A DNA stretch of 17,749 bases, from positions 1-17,749 of the forward strand of contig DOTU01000237.1 in assembly GCA_003520965.1 (NCBI GenBank), in the 5' to 3' direction. The position numbers and the translations under genes were made by a program. This document shows, in pieces, positions 1 through 8,869 of the stretch. Within the stretch, counting starts at the first letter, position 1. Each line of letters begins with the position of its first letter. A model generated the notes under the pieces. It was not told where the DNA came from. It was given only the letters and a program-made list of their open reading frames with translations, and searched no databases. This DNA is from Candidatus Zixiibacteriota bacterium. Its GTDB lineage: Bacteria; Zixibacteria; MSB-5A5; UBA10806.

Positions 1-3000
1 GCCGATATGCTGACATGCAGACTCTCGCCTTCGGTGACATAATAAGCGGTATCGATAGCTGCCAGATCAGGTGGCTGATTTCCGGCCTCGAGAACCGTGA
101 ATTGTACAATTTCCGAATCGGCAAGTGAGGTTTCGGAGGTAATGAAGATAACATTATAAACGCCACCTTGAGTATAGCCGGGCTTAAATCCGAAATTGGC
201 GGTCCCATGTCCATTATCAACCAGTACCATGTGAGGCGCAAGCGGCACTGCACGGAACGAAATAGAGTCGCCGTCGGGGTCGCTTCCGCTAATGCTCAAT
301 GCCAAAGAATCGCCCTCGCTCAGAGTATAAGGACCAATTGGATTAAGGATCGGCGGTCGATTAACATTGACGACCGTGATGAGTACTCGTTCGGAATCGG
401 CCATCATTCCGTCAGTGGCATAGAACAGGACCGTATCGACTCCGGCTTGATCAAAGTCTGGCGTAAATGTGAAAATCGCCGTTCCATTGCCAAGATCTTC
501 AAAGTATGCGTTGAGCGGCAGGTGCGATGCGCCCATCATCGGCTCATTGCCATCGGGATCGGTTGAGGTAATATGCAACTGAAGTGTTTGCCCCTCATTG
601 GTTGTTTGCGGACCAATAAAGGCCAGTATCGGCCGTTGGTTACCGGCCTCAAATATGGTAATTTCAATACTTAAGGTGTCACTGCTTTGTCCATCGCTCG
701 CGAAGAAATCAACAATTCTTACTCCCGATTGCGTAAAATCAGGTTGGAAATAAAATGCCCCGGTTCCGTTGTGGTTATCAGTAAATGATGCGTTTAACGG
801 TAGACTACTGGTTGTCAGTACGAGACTTTGACCATCGGGATCGCTGGCTATTACCGAAAACGCAAGAGTACCACCCTCATTAACGAACTGGTTAGCCAAC
901 GGCTGGAATATCGGCGGCTGGTTGTTGCTTAGTACTGTTATATGAACCCTTTCGGAGTCAATCGAGGAGCCGTCATAGGCAGAGAAAAGAATATAATAAT
1001 CTCCAGCTTGAGAATAATCGGGTTGGAAATGGAACAGGCCGGCGCCGGTCGTAGAATCCTCAAATGTAGCGTTTAGCGGAAGAGGACTTGCGGAAAGCAT
1101 CGGGATTGTACCATCGAGATCATATGATCTAACGGCAAACTCCAGCAGGCCGCCCTCGCTAACCGATTGAGGCCCGATATCAACCAATACCGGTGTGCGG
1201 TTGACATTCAAGACCGTGACTGGCACCGTCTCGGAATCGGCCAGAGCGCCATCGGTGGCGATAAAAAGCACCTGATAAATACCGGATTGGATATAATTGG
1301 GATAGAATGTAAACCCTCCGGTGCCATTGCCATTATCGATAAATGACGCGTTTTGCGGAAGGCTTATCGCTGTTAGAATTGGATCGTTCCCATCCGGATC
1401 GATAGCGCTGATAGAAAATAAAAGGCTATCGTTTTCGTAAACTGATTTTGGCCCAATCGATGACAATACCGGCGGCTGATTACCGGCATCATTTACCGTG
1501 ACTTGAACATATTCGGAATCAGCCAATGAACCGATCGAAGCTATAAAGAGAATAGTATAAGACCCGCTTTGGGTATAATCCGAAGTAAACCGGAACAGGC
1601 CGTGGCCATTTAGCGAATCGGCAAATGTGGCATGAAGTGGTAGCGGACTGGCGGAAACTTGCGGAATAGAACCGTCAGGATCGCTTGATGTCACTACAAA
1701 CTGCAACGTTGCCGCTTCGGTGACAACCTTAGGTCCAATCGGATTTAGAACCGGCATCAGCGGAGCATTTAGTACCGTTATCGGCACCCAGAGTGAGTCG
1801 TAATATTGTCCATCGAAAGCTCTGAAGAGCACTGAGTAGCTGCCTGCCTGCAAAAATCCGGGATTAAAAGTAAACGATCCTCGGCCATTACCGCTATCGG
1901 CGAATGCGGAGTTTTGCGGTAGATTGAAAGCCTGCAACGCAGATATAGTGCTATCGGGATCGCGTGCTATGATACCCAGGATAAGATGCTCACCCTCATG
2001 CAGAGTCTGAGGAGCGATTGAATCGATTGCGGGTGGCTGATTGCCTGCCTCAAGAACCGTAATTCTAACCAGTTCTGAGTCAGATAGAGAGCCGTCAGAG
2101 GCAATAAACCTTATATCATAATTGCCGGATTGAGTGTATCCGGGAGCAAACCGGAATAAACCTGAGCCGTTAGCTGAGTCAACCAAGCTGGCGTTGATTG
2201 GCAGATTTTGGGCTATCAGAGTTGGTATCTGCAAATCGAGATCGCTTGAGGTAATCCGGAAACTTATGATATTGCCCTCGATTACAGAGCGATTGCCTAT
2301 TGGGTTCAAAACCGGAGCGCGGTTAACATTGACAACCGTGATATCGACATATTCCGAATCGGAAAGTGCCCCATCACCGGCAATGAATAGCACAGTGTAT
2401 AGTCCGGATTGGAAAAAGTCTGGATCAAAAACGAAGTGCCCGCGGCCGTTGAGGCTATCCGTGAATACGGCGTGGGGCGGAAGATTTAGCGCTGTAAGGA
2501 TTGGGATTTGGCCGTCCAAATCCGAGGCTGCAATATTAAAGCTAAGGCGCTGATTTTCATTTACAGTTTTCGGCCCAATTGGCGCGAGAACCGGCGCCGC
2601 ATTGGTATGCAACACATCAACGCTTAGTAGTAACGTATCTCTCAGGGCTGGCGAATTTGAGGTGGCATAGAAAGAAAGGTTGTATAGACCTTCCTGAGTC
2701 AAATCAGGATTGAAGATAAGACGGCCGGCTCCTCCGCCGAGATCGGTGAAGGTCGCGTGCGCCGGAAGAGTACCGCTGGTAAGTGTAATCGGATCATTAT
2801 CGGGATCGGATGATGACATGTTGACAGTCAGGGTTTGTCCCTCAGAAACGCTTTGAGGTCCAAGATCAACAAATATCGGTGCTCTATCAACATTAGTAAC
2901 GGTGATATTAACAAGTTCTGTGTCGGCTAATGCATTTGAAGTCGCTATGATCCGCACCTGATATGGTCCGGCTTGAGTATAGTCAGGATTGAATATCAAG

Positions 3001-5123
3001 CCACCAAATCCTCCGGTAGAATCATGGAACGAGGCGTTGGCCGGTAGATTTTCGGCAATAAGAGTTATCGGATCTCCGTCGGGGTCTGTTGAGGCCACTC
3101 TGACTGCTAAAAGTCCCGCTTCGGGTACGTTTTGGGCGGTTATCGGAGTAATGGCCGGGGGCCGATCAACGTTATTGACAATAATCGATACAAGCTGGGT
3201 ATCGGCCAGCAAGTTAGAGTTGGCAATAAATCTAACCTGATAACTTCCGGCCTGCGAATAGTCTGGATCAAATAAAAATCCCCCTGCTCCTCCAGTAGAA
3301 TCATGGAACGAGGAGTTGGCTGGAAGCTGCTGGGCAAGAAGAGTAATGAGATCACCGTCGGGATCAGACGCAGTTACTCTTAAAGCCAAATGCCCACCCT
3401 CAGATAGGTTCTGAGCGCTGATAGGTGAGAGAATCGGCTTGCGGTCGGTATTGGTGACAGTGACGAATACGAGCTCAGTATCAGATAGTGCATTCGAATT
3501 GGCGATAATCCTGATTACATAGGACGCGGCTTGAGTATAGTTGGGATCAAATATTAATCCACCAATACCCCCCGTAGAGTCATGGAACGTGGCATTAGTC
3601 GGAAGGTTCTGGGCTAAAAGAGTAATAATATTTCCGGCATCGGGGTCTGAGGCCGTAATTCTTAACGCCAGGTGCCCGCCTTCCGGAATAGTTTGCGACG
3701 AAACGGGTGTAATGACCGGCGGGCGGTCAAGGTCATTTACTGTGATGGTTACCAATTCAGTATCTGTTAACCCAGCCGAACTGGCGATAAATCTAACCGG
3801 GTAACTTCCAGCCTGAGTATAATCGGGATTGAAGATAAAGCCTCCCACGCCCCCAGTGGAGTCGTGGAACGAAGCGTTTGCCGGAATCTGCTCGGTAAGC
3901 AGAGTAACAGCGTCACCATCAGGATCTGTAGCTGTTACCCTTATTTGCAGATGGCCACCCTCAGCTACGCTCCTGGGACCGATTGTAGCTAATACGGGAG
4001 CTCTATCGACATTGGTAACGGTAATACTAACAAGCTGAGTATCGGCCAGGGAATTTGAACTGGCAATTAATCTTACCGAATAACCACCTGCCTGAGTATA
4101 ATTGGGATCGAATATAAGTCCGCTAACACCACCTGTTGAATCTTGAAAAGAGGCGTTTGCTGGTAGTTGCTGAGCAATAAGAGTAATTGGATCGCCATCA
4201 GGATCGGTCGCTGTTGCCCGTACTCCCAGATGTCCACCCTCCGCGACTGTTTGCGGAGTAATAACGGCCAGAACCGGTTTTCTATCAATATTGGTAACAG
4301 TAATCGAGACAAGCTGGGTATCGGATAAAGAAAGAGAACTGGCGATTAGCCTAACCGAATAACCTCCGGCTTGTGTAAAATTGGGATCAAATAATAGTCC
4401 GCCAACACCACCTGTCGAATCTTGAAAAGAGGCGTTTGCTGGTAGTTGCTGAGCAATAAGAGTAATTGGATCGCCATCAGGATCGGTCGCTGTTGCCCGT
4501 ACTCCCAGATGTCCACCCTCCGCGACTGTCTGCGGAGTAATGGTAGCCAACACAGGTTTTCTATCTATGTTGGTCACGGTTATTGAAATAAATTCCGTGT
4601 CAACAAGAGCATTTGATTGGGCAATAATTCTAACCTGATAAGGACCAGCCTGCGAAAAATTCGGATCAAATAAGAATCCACCAACGCCTCCCGTTGAGTC
4701 GTGGAATGAGGAGTTTGCCGGAAGCTGTTGGGCGGCGAGCGTGATTGCATCACCATCGGGATCAGATGAAGTTACCCTAACAATTAATTGGCCACCCTCG
4801 TCTACGCTCTGCGGGGAAATGGCGGCAATGACCGGGGCCCTATCGATGTTAGTTACGGTAATATCAACCAGTTCAGTGTCGGCGAGACCGCCCTGATCTG
4901 CGGCAATTATTCTAACCTGAAATATACCGGCCTGAGTATAATCAGGCAAAAAGGTCAGGCCGCCGACTCCGTTTGTCGAATCCTGGAAGACAGCATTAGC
5001 CGGAAGCGATTCCGCAAAAAGGGTGATGACATCACCCACATCGGGATCGCTGGCGGTCACCCTGATATCCAGCCGAGCCCCTTCGTTTACAAACTGAGCC
5101 CCAATCGGCGCAAGGATCGGAGA
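1..5123 (-). repeat. Tandem array of ~280-bp coding repeats (18 full units plus one partial)
   Basis: The repeat period is about 279-285 bp, always in frame. Unit boundaries fall near 4841, 4561, 4281, 4001, 3727, 3445, 3165, 2885, 2605, 2320, 2040, 1765, 1480, 1198, 920, 636, 358 and 75. The N-terminal units (about 2885-5123) are the most alike and carry a DSTGG or similar motif. The distal units are more diverged, with DSLNG or DNGNG in the same place. The array continues past the left edge. Confidence 0.93.
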
Positions 5124-5201
5124 GCTGGTTTGCGCTAAGGAAATTTGAGCAGACAACAACAATCCGCCGAGCATCACCGCGAGTATTGTCAAGCGCCTCA
5201 T
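1..5201 (-). CDS. Giant exported Ig/cadherin-like repeat protein, 3' end beyond window
   Basis: The frame opens at an ATG at 5201 and has no stop before base 1, so at least 1733 codons are present and the C-terminus lies outside the window. A GAGG Shine-Dalgarno sits 7 nt upstream of the ATG. Residues 1-24 (MRRLTILAVM..., ending SLAQ) form a signal peptide. The rest is 18 complete tandem units of about 93 aa plus part of a nineteenth. Each unit runs roughly PVLxxIxPQxVxEG, DPDGDxITL, LPxNASFxDS, FxPxYTQAGxYxV, DxExVxITV. The layout is that of putative-Ig/cadherin-like domains; the acidic DPDGD could bind calcium. It is probably a surface stalk or adhesin. It is the last visible gene of a three-gene cluster, 76 nt after the 703-aa gene. 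Whether it ends in a sorting tail or a dockerin like its neighbours cannot be seen. The family call is firm; the adhesin role is inferred. Confidence 0.93.
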   Translation of the reverse strand, partial: MRRLTILAVMLGGLLLSAQISLAQTSSPILAPIGAQFVNEGARLDIRVTASDPDVGDVITLFAESLPANAVFQDSTNGVGGLTFLPDYTQAGIFQVRIIAADQGGLADTELVDITVTNIDRAPVIAAISPQSVDEGGQLIVRVTSSDPDGDAITLAAQQLPANSSFHDSTGGVGGFLFDPNFSQAGPYQVRIIAQSNALVDTEFISITVTNIDRKPVLATITPQTVAEGGHLGVRATATDPDGDPITLIAQQLPANASFQDSTGGVGGLLFDPNFTQAGGYSVRLIASSLSLSDTQLVSITVTNIDRKPVLAVITPQTVAEGGHLGVRATATDPDGDPITLIAQQLPANASFQDSTGGVSGLIFDPNYTQAGGYSVRLIASSNSLADTQLVSITVTNVDRAPVLATIGPRSVAEGGHLQIRVTATDPDGDAVTLLTEQIPANASFHDSTGGVGGFIFNPDYTQAGSYPVRFIASSAGLTDTELVTITVNDLDRPPVITPVSSQTIPEGGHLALRITASDPDAGNIITLLAQNLPTNATFHDSTGGIGGLIFDPNYTQAASYVIRIIANSNALSDTELVFVTVTNTDRKPILSPISAQNLSEGGHLALRVTASDPDGDLITLLAQQLPANSSFHDSTGGAGGFLFDPDYSQAGSYQVRFIANSNLLADTQLVSIIVNNVDRPPAITPITAQNVPEAGLLAVRVASTDPDGDPITLIAENLPANASFHDSTGGFGGLIFNPDYTQAGPYQVRIIATSNALADTELVNITVTNVDRAPIFVDLGPQSVSEGQTLTVNMSSSDPDNDPITLTSGTLPAHATFTDLGGGAGRLIFNPDLTQEGLYNLSFYATSNSPALRDTLLLSVDVLHTNAAPVLAPIGPKTVNENQRLSFNIAASDLDGQIPILTALNLPPHAVFTDSLNGRGHFVFDPDFFQSGLYTVLFIAGDGALSDSEYVDITVVNVNRAPVLNPIGNRSVIEGNIISFRITSSDLDLQIPTLIAQNLPINASLVDSANGSGLFRFAPGYTQSGNYDIRFIASDGSLSDSELVRITVLEAGNQPPAIDSIAPQTLHEGEHLILGIIARDPDSTISALQAFNLPQNSAFADSGNGRGSFTFNPGFLQAGSYSVLFRAFDGQYYDSLWVPITVLNAPLMPVLNPIGPKVVTEAATLQFVVTSSDPDGSIPQVSASPLPLHATFADSLNGHGLFRFTSDYTQSGSYTILFIASIGSLADSEYVQVTVNDAGNQPPVLSSIGPKSVYENDSLLFSISAIDPDGNDPILTAISLPQNASFIDNGNGTGGFTFYPNYIQSGIYQVLFIATDGALADSETVPVTVLNVNRTPVLVDIGPQSVSEGGLLEFAVRSYDLDGTIPMLSASPLPLNATFEDSTTGAGLFHFQPDYSQAGDYYILFSAYDGSSIDSERVHITVLSNNQPPIFQPLANQFVNEGGTLAFSVIASDPDGQSLVLTTSSLPLNASFTDNHNGTGAFYFQPDFTQSGVRIVDFFASDGQSSDTLSIEITIFEAGNQRPILAFIGPQTTNEGQTLQLHITSTDPDGNEPMMGASHLPLNAYFEDLGNGTAIFTFTPDFDQAGVDTVLFYATDGMMADSERVLITVVNVNRPPILNPIGPYTLSEGDSLALSISGSDPDGDSISFRAVPLAPHMVLVDNGHGTANFGFKPGYTQGGVYNVIFITSETSLADSEIVQFTVLEAGNQPPDLAAIDTAYYVTEGESLHVSIS
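4138..4541 (-). repeat. Near-identical adjacent repeat units (recent duplication or gene conversion)
   Basis: Bases 4138-4250 and 4417-4529 are identical over 113 bp at a spacing of exactly 279 bp (93 codons). After one T/C difference (4251 against 4530), identity continues for another 11 bases. Other units in the array are similar as proteins but differ at many silent positions. This pair was therefore copied or homogenised recently. It lies in units 3 and 4 of the giant protein. Confidence 0.9.
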
Positions 5202-5220
5202 TTACCTACCTCATTTTCTC
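5202..5220 (-). promoter_or_regulatory. Ribosome binding site of the giant repeat gene
   Basis: On the minus strand GAGG lies 7 nt before the ATG at 5201. It supports this start, which also gives a clean signal peptide. The 76-nt gap to the upstream gene shows no hairpin, so read-through from the 703-aa gene is likely. Confidence 0.6.
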
Positions 5221-5277
5221 TATTATTCAACTCATTACAAAAACAATAAATCTAAATAAGAATGCATCAAATAAAGC

Positions 5278-7389
5278 TTACTTTACCAGAAGCATCCTTT
5301 TGGTATCGTCGTAATCTTTAGCTTGCAGGCGATAGAAGAACACGCCCGTAGCCATGTTTTCACCATCCTGAGAACGTCCATCCCAGGTAACGCTGTGATT
5401 GCCGGCGGCCAGGGATTCGTTTAACAAGGTAATTACTTTTCGTCCCAAGAGATCATATACCGAAAGATCAACCTGGCCATCCTCGGGCAAATCGAAACTG
5501 ATCATGGTGCTGGAATTAAACGGATTGGGATAGTTTTGGTTGAGATTGTAACCACTTGGAAGCTGCCCTTTGATCTCTGATGAAATGAGGGCTGAAGCGC
5601 GATCCACTATAAGGAACTCGCTTAAATTAATATCGCTCGGGCTGAATTGCCCGGTTTTCAATCTAAAATTGAAGGTAACCAGTTCGCCTGAAGCGGGACC
5701 AAAAGTCGAACCGCTCATATCGTAGAACACGCCTTTGGCTTTGCCGTTGGCGGTACTCTTATCAAAGCGCAGGCCCTGCACCATATTTCCCGGAACAACA
5801 TCGATTGGCTCCAGCCGCTCGGTGTTATAATCAAGTTGATATTGGAGCGCCGCGGCCTCGGTACCGATATCAGCCCAAAGGGGAATCGAGATGATATCTC
5901 CAGATGAATTCCCATCTCTTTTAAGCTCAACCGCAACCAAAGGAATCGGTGAAAGGGGTGATAGCCTGGTTGGTATTTGCAGAATCCAGTCTATGGAGTT
6001 CTGCAGATCGCTGACATTAACCCGACCATCGCGGTTCATATCGGCTGCGTCAAATTCCCGGACATTAAGATTATATCTTCCAATAATGAAAGAAACAATT
6101 CTTACGCAATCCCCGACACTGATTAGACCATCGAGGTTGGCGTCACCGAAGCGATCCACGGTAAAGTATCCATCATTGGTTTTCAACTGGGCGGATGTGC
6201 CTATGCTGTCAATTACCTCAATTGCGGAATCAAGCACCACTGCTGTGGGCCCGAACAATGCAGTAGTATTCACATTGGCAACGAAACGAACTATGGTGCC
6301 ATCGCCAACCGGAATAGGATCCAGGCCCGGCGAGAAAATAAGTACGATAATTTTACCTGGATCTGGCTCGTTGTACCAGAATCCCAAACCCAGACATCGG
6401 TCTGTGGGAACAACATCCACAATATCGATCTGCTGATGGTCATAATAATAATCGAATTGAATACCGTAGATATTGCGCGAATTAAGTAGATCGACATTAA
6501 TATCGCGCCCCAAAGCCCCGGGGACTCCTCCCTGCCTTGAATCCACCGAAAGGAAATCATTCGGTTGGTCCAATATGATTATCTGCACAGTAAGCGTAGT
6601 TACATTATTATGATCATCGGTAGCATGGAAGATTACGAAGATGGTATCCGGTCCCTGTTCAAAATTGGGCGTAAAGGTAAATAAGCCTGTGGCCGTTGAA
6701 TCGCCCTGGGCAGTAGGAAATGTTGAATTTGGAGGCAAATTTTGCGCGGTTAGCGTGAGGTTATCGCCATCGTAATCATAGGCGCTTACTGAAAATTGCA
6801 GGGTCTGCCCCTCTCTGACTTCCTGCGGACCAATATTGCCTATTACCGGCGCCAGGTTGCCGCTTCCCCCGGTCACCGTAAATGTGCCGTTTACCAGGCG
6901 AGGATAATAAAGCGCAAAACCTGCTGTTGTATCGGCCCAGGCGTTGACCGCTCCAGCTGCATCTTCGAATCGCAATAATGTGCTCCCTGTTGGGGCGCTG
7001 GGTTTAACCCTAACCTTGATATTAGCTACAACGCCATTTCCAATGATTATTCCGCGGCCCGCCACAAATGTATATGCGAGTATTATAAGAACGCTGTCAT
7101 CGCGAACTTCACCTGATGTAAATTCCAGTGCATCACCGCGCGGCGGAATGCCTGTGACACTGATTATCTGCATCACATTGGGATTAAATATTACCCTGCC
7201 GCTGTATCCGCCTACCTTCATGGAATTGGCAAAGTATAGCCCCACCTGGACGGTATCGCCCGGACGCCCATGATTATCAACCACCTTCATGGTGTCTGTT
7301 AAGAGAGGAATATCCTGCGCGAAAACAGTTACAGATGCCCCGAGGAGCAAACCTATTATTAGTAGCGGTAATATCAGCCCTTTACTCAT
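5278..7389 (-). CDS. Exported multi-cohesin/Ig/dockerin protein with NYPNPFN sorting tail
   Basis: 703 aa, ATG start with a GAGG Shine-Dalgarno 6 nt upstream. Residues 1-25 are a signal peptide (cleavage probably after VFAQ). Domains in order: cohesin-like 26-172 (begins near GRPGDTVQVGLYF); one Ig/cadherin-like unit 178-275 (PVIGNIGPQEVREG, DYDGDNLTL); a second cohesin-like domain about 280-411; a dockerin 414-470 with two calcium loops (GDANLDGLISVGD and ADMNRDGRVNVSD); a third cohesin-like domain about 483-597; and a C-terminal module 612-703 starting at NQNYPNPFN and ending in KRMLLVK. The tail matches the FlgD-like/type A sorting domain seen on many FCB-group exported proteins. Its Ig unit belongs to the same family as the repeats in the next gene. 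It lies 10 nt downstream of the 274-aa gene. The probable role is a surface scaffold that both offers cohesins and carries a dockerin. Domain calls are firm; binding partners are inferred. Confidence 0.93.
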   Translation of the reverse strand: MSKGLILPLLIIGLLLGASVTVFAQDIPLLTDTMKVVDNHGRPGDTVQVGLYFANSMKVGGYSGRVIFNPNVMQIISVTGIPPRGDALEFTSGEVRDDSVLIILAYTFVAGRGIIIGNGVVANIKVRVKPSAPTGSTLLRFEDAAGAVNAWADTTAGFALYYPRLVNGTFTVTGGSGNLAPVIGNIGPQEVREGQTLQFSVSAYDYDGDNLTLTAQNLPPNSTFPTAQGDSTATGLFTFTPNFEQGPDTIFVIFHATDDHNNVTTLTVQIIILDQPNDFLSVDSRQGGVPGALGRDINVDLLNSRNIYGIQFDYYYDHQQIDIVDVVPTDRCLGLGFWYNEPDPGKIIVLIFSPGLDPIPVGDGTIVRFVANVNTTALFGPTAVVLDSAIEVIDSIGTSAQLKTNDGYFTVDRFGDANLDGLISVGDCVRIVSFIIGRYNLNVREFDAADMNRDGRVNVSDLQNSIDWILQIPTRLSPLSPIPLVAVELKRDGNSSGDIISIPLWADIGTEAAALQYQLDYNTERLEPIDVVPGNMVQGLRFDKSTANGKAKGVFYDMSGSTFGPASGELVTFNFRLKTGQFSPSDINLSEFLIVDRASALISSEIKGQLPSGYNLNQNYPNPFNSSTMISFDLPEDGQVDLSVYDLLGRKVITLLNESLAAGNHSVTWDGRSQDGENMATGVFFYRLQAKDYDDTKRMLLVK

Positions 7390-7399
7390 ATCGGCCTCG

Positions 7400-8224
7400 T
7401 TACTTTAAAAGTGTCATCGTTTTGGTTATCGCCCCACTCTGCGAACCATATATCCTATAAAAGTACAATCCTGATGAAACGTCTCGTCCGGCCGCCTGGC
7501 TATTCCAGTATACCGTGGTCTCGCCCGAGGGCGCCGAACCCGAATAAAGGGTAGCAACCATCTGTCCCAAGGGATTGTATACTTTCAATTCAATCATCTC
7601 CGTTTTTTCCAGCGTGAACGATATTCTCGTGGTGCCATTAAATGGATTGGGGTAATTTTGAGACAACTCACTATTTCGAGGAATGGGCGACCTTTCGTTG
7701 ATGCCGGAACTCGGATAAATTTCGACCTGGCTTGATATTAAAATTGGAATTACCAACGAATCCCCAACGCAGTTTGACAGAGAATTTTGGTGCGACAGAG
7801 AATCGGAGTCTTCGAAATTGAAATTAAACGATCCCGGTTGCGCATCATTTAGAATAACAAAATCCAGGCTGGCGATAGCGCCGCTCCCTGGAACAATTGG
7901 TGTGCTCAACGGGTTCCAGGATGTCGCATATAAAATAGCCACACCTGGCGTATTGAAGTCGGCGCCAAAAAGGTTATAATGCGATGAACGGCTGGCTAAA
8001 TGCATCGCTATGGGGCCGAAGGTTGAGTTATCGAAAGTCATCCTGATTTGAAATCCCCCAACATTAAATGTGTTTACCAGGGAAAAAGTGATCGAAATGG
8101 TATCGCCCGCCACGCCGTCGGCCGGAATTATACTTAGCGTATCTGACTCCGAATAATACTGCCCCCAACATCCGACATAAATTGCAAGTATTAGTAACGG
8201 TACCACAAATAGCATTCTAAGCAA
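7400..8224 (-). CDS. Exported single-cohesin-like protein with NYPNPFN sorting tail
   Basis: 274 aa. The start is a TTG at 8224, chosen because AGGAGG lies 7 nt upstream; the in-frame ATG at 8215 would be too far from it. The hydrophobic N-terminus (MLRMLFVVPLLILAIYVG) is a signal peptide. A cysteine follows it, but the preceding YVG is a poor lipobox, so I do not call it a lipoprotein. Residues 28-168 are one cohesin-like domain (ADGVAGDTISITFSLVN, VGGFQIRMTFD). Residues 188-274 are the sorting module (SQNYPNPFN, VYNPLGQMVATL, SGLYFYR, end KTMTLLK). It is the first gene of the left cluster, and its stop is 10 nt from the next ATG. It could present one cohesin at the surface for dockerin-bearing partners such as those encoded nearby; that is inference. 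Confidence 0.9.
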   Translation of the reverse strand: MLRMLFVVPLLILAIYVGCWGQYYSESDTLSIIPADGVAGDTISITFSLVNTFNVGGFQIRMTFDNSTFGPIAMHLASRSSHYNLFGADFNTPGVAILYATSWNPLSTPIVPGSGAIASLDFVILNDAQPGSFNFNFEDSDSLSHQNSLSNCVGDSLVIPILISSQVEIYPSSGINERSPIPRNSELSQNYPNPFNGTTRISFTLEKTEMIELKVYNPLGQMVATLYSGSAPSGETTVYWNSQAAGRDVSSGLYFYRIYGSQSGAITKTMTLLK

Positions 8225-8245
8225 TTTATTCCCTCCTCGAGAATC
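8225..8245 (-). promoter_or_regulatory. Strong RBS that selects a TTG start
   Basis: On the minus strand GAGGAGGG is followed by AATAAA and TTG. The near-perfect Shine-Dalgarno and good spacing argue that TTG at 8224 is used and not the ATG nine bases further in. I found no convincing -10/-35 pair upstream of it. Confidence 0.6.
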
Positions 8246-8481
8246 TGCTAATTAACATTATTTTGCGTCACCGGCCGCAATTGTGCTTCGAGCGCCTCAT
8301 AAACTACAATTTGATACCACCTAACAACAAACACGCCATACCCTTGCATTTAAAATATGTAAGATGGCAATCATGTTATGGTTATCGGCATCAAATTGCC
8401 CGTCGTTAAGCCGCCGTTGGGTCGTTTGTCTCAAAGGGCATCCGTTAATATTCAATGAGGCAGATAAAAAACAAGCCTGTC

Positions 8482-8724
8482 TCACATCGATACCTGAACT
8501 ATATTATTACGATACGCCTGCTCTGTATGGGGCAGGTTATTATTTATAATTACGCAAATGGGATGCCATTCAGGCCATAAGCTTTCTATTGACAGCGCCT
8601 TAAAGTAGTACAAAGCCTTATGGCTCATCATTATTTCCGAAAAATAGGTGCTTGTATTTAGCTGAGAAATGAAGACAAGGTTTACATAACAAATCGTGAA
8701 TATAAAACAAATACAACTACTCAC
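8482..8724 (-). CDS. Possible small membrane or exported protein, 80 aa, doubtful
   Basis: An open frame starting at GTG (8724) with AGGAG 6 nt upstream on the minus strand. The first 20 or so residues are hydrophobic (MSSCICFIFTICYVNLVF), which would suit a membrane segment or signal peptide. The remainder is unlike any family I recognise (contains SLWPEWHPI). Codon use is AT-rich and ordinary for intergenic DNA here. It lies between the 726-aa and 274-aa genes in the same orientation. The RBS is the only real support, so it may be spurious. Confidence 0.22.
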   Translation of the reverse strand: MSSCICFIFTICYVNLVFISQLNTSTYFSEIMMSHKALYYFKALSIESLWPEWHPICVIINNNLPHTEQAYRNNIVQVSM

Positions 8725-8810
8725 TTATTACTCCTGCTCAATTTAACTAATCTTTTACAATAACCCTTGGTTACCCCCTCTCCTTCCCCTAAGTGTTTTC
8801 GCTTTATTTT

Positions 8811-8843
8811 GGATAAGAGAGGGAAATAATCCCTCTCTTATCC
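8811..8843 (-). terminator. Perfect 13-bp stem-loop after the 726-aa gene, no U-tract
   Basis: GGATAAGAGAGGG pairs exactly with CCCTCTCTTATCC around a 7-nt loop. It begins 26 nt past the stop of the 726-aa gene. On the minus strand the following bases are AAAATAAAGCG, so it lacks the U-run of a standard intrinsic terminator. It may be a 3'-end stabilising hairpin or a site of factor-dependent termination. The stem is certain; the function is inferred. Confidence 0.6.
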
Positions 8844-8869
8844 ATTACTACTTGGAATGAACCGCCGAA

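Larger units (their letters stand above)
8225..8869. other. 645-bp intergenic region between the two exported-protein clusters
   Basis: AT-rich. It holds a perfect 13-bp stem-loop close to the end of the 726-aa gene, a weak small ORF (8482-8724, minus) and the RBS of the 274-aa gene. A promoter for the left cluster is expected here, but none stands out by eye. I see no RNA gene or mobile-element remnant. Confidence 0.6.

Noticed and set aside
1..5123. CRISPR array or satellite DNA as explanation for the 280-bp periodicity
   Set aside because: The period is far too long for CRISPR, there are no short identical repeats with unique spacers, and the repeat is in frame and protein-coding throughout.
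168..5138. Recurring plus-strand open frames of 70-140 codons at about 280-bp intervals
   Set aside because: They recur only because the minus-strand coding repeat recurs. They lack Shine-Dalgarno sites, and the minus frame has coherent domains throughout.
8201..8224. Lipoprotein signal for the 274-aa protein
   Set aside because: The cysteine after the hydrophobic core is preceded by Y-V-G, a poor match to a lipobox; ordinary signal-peptide cleavage is as likely.
8364..8549. 61-codon plus-strand frame in the large intergenic region
   Set aside because: Weak upstream context, no domain signal, opposite to the local gene direction.
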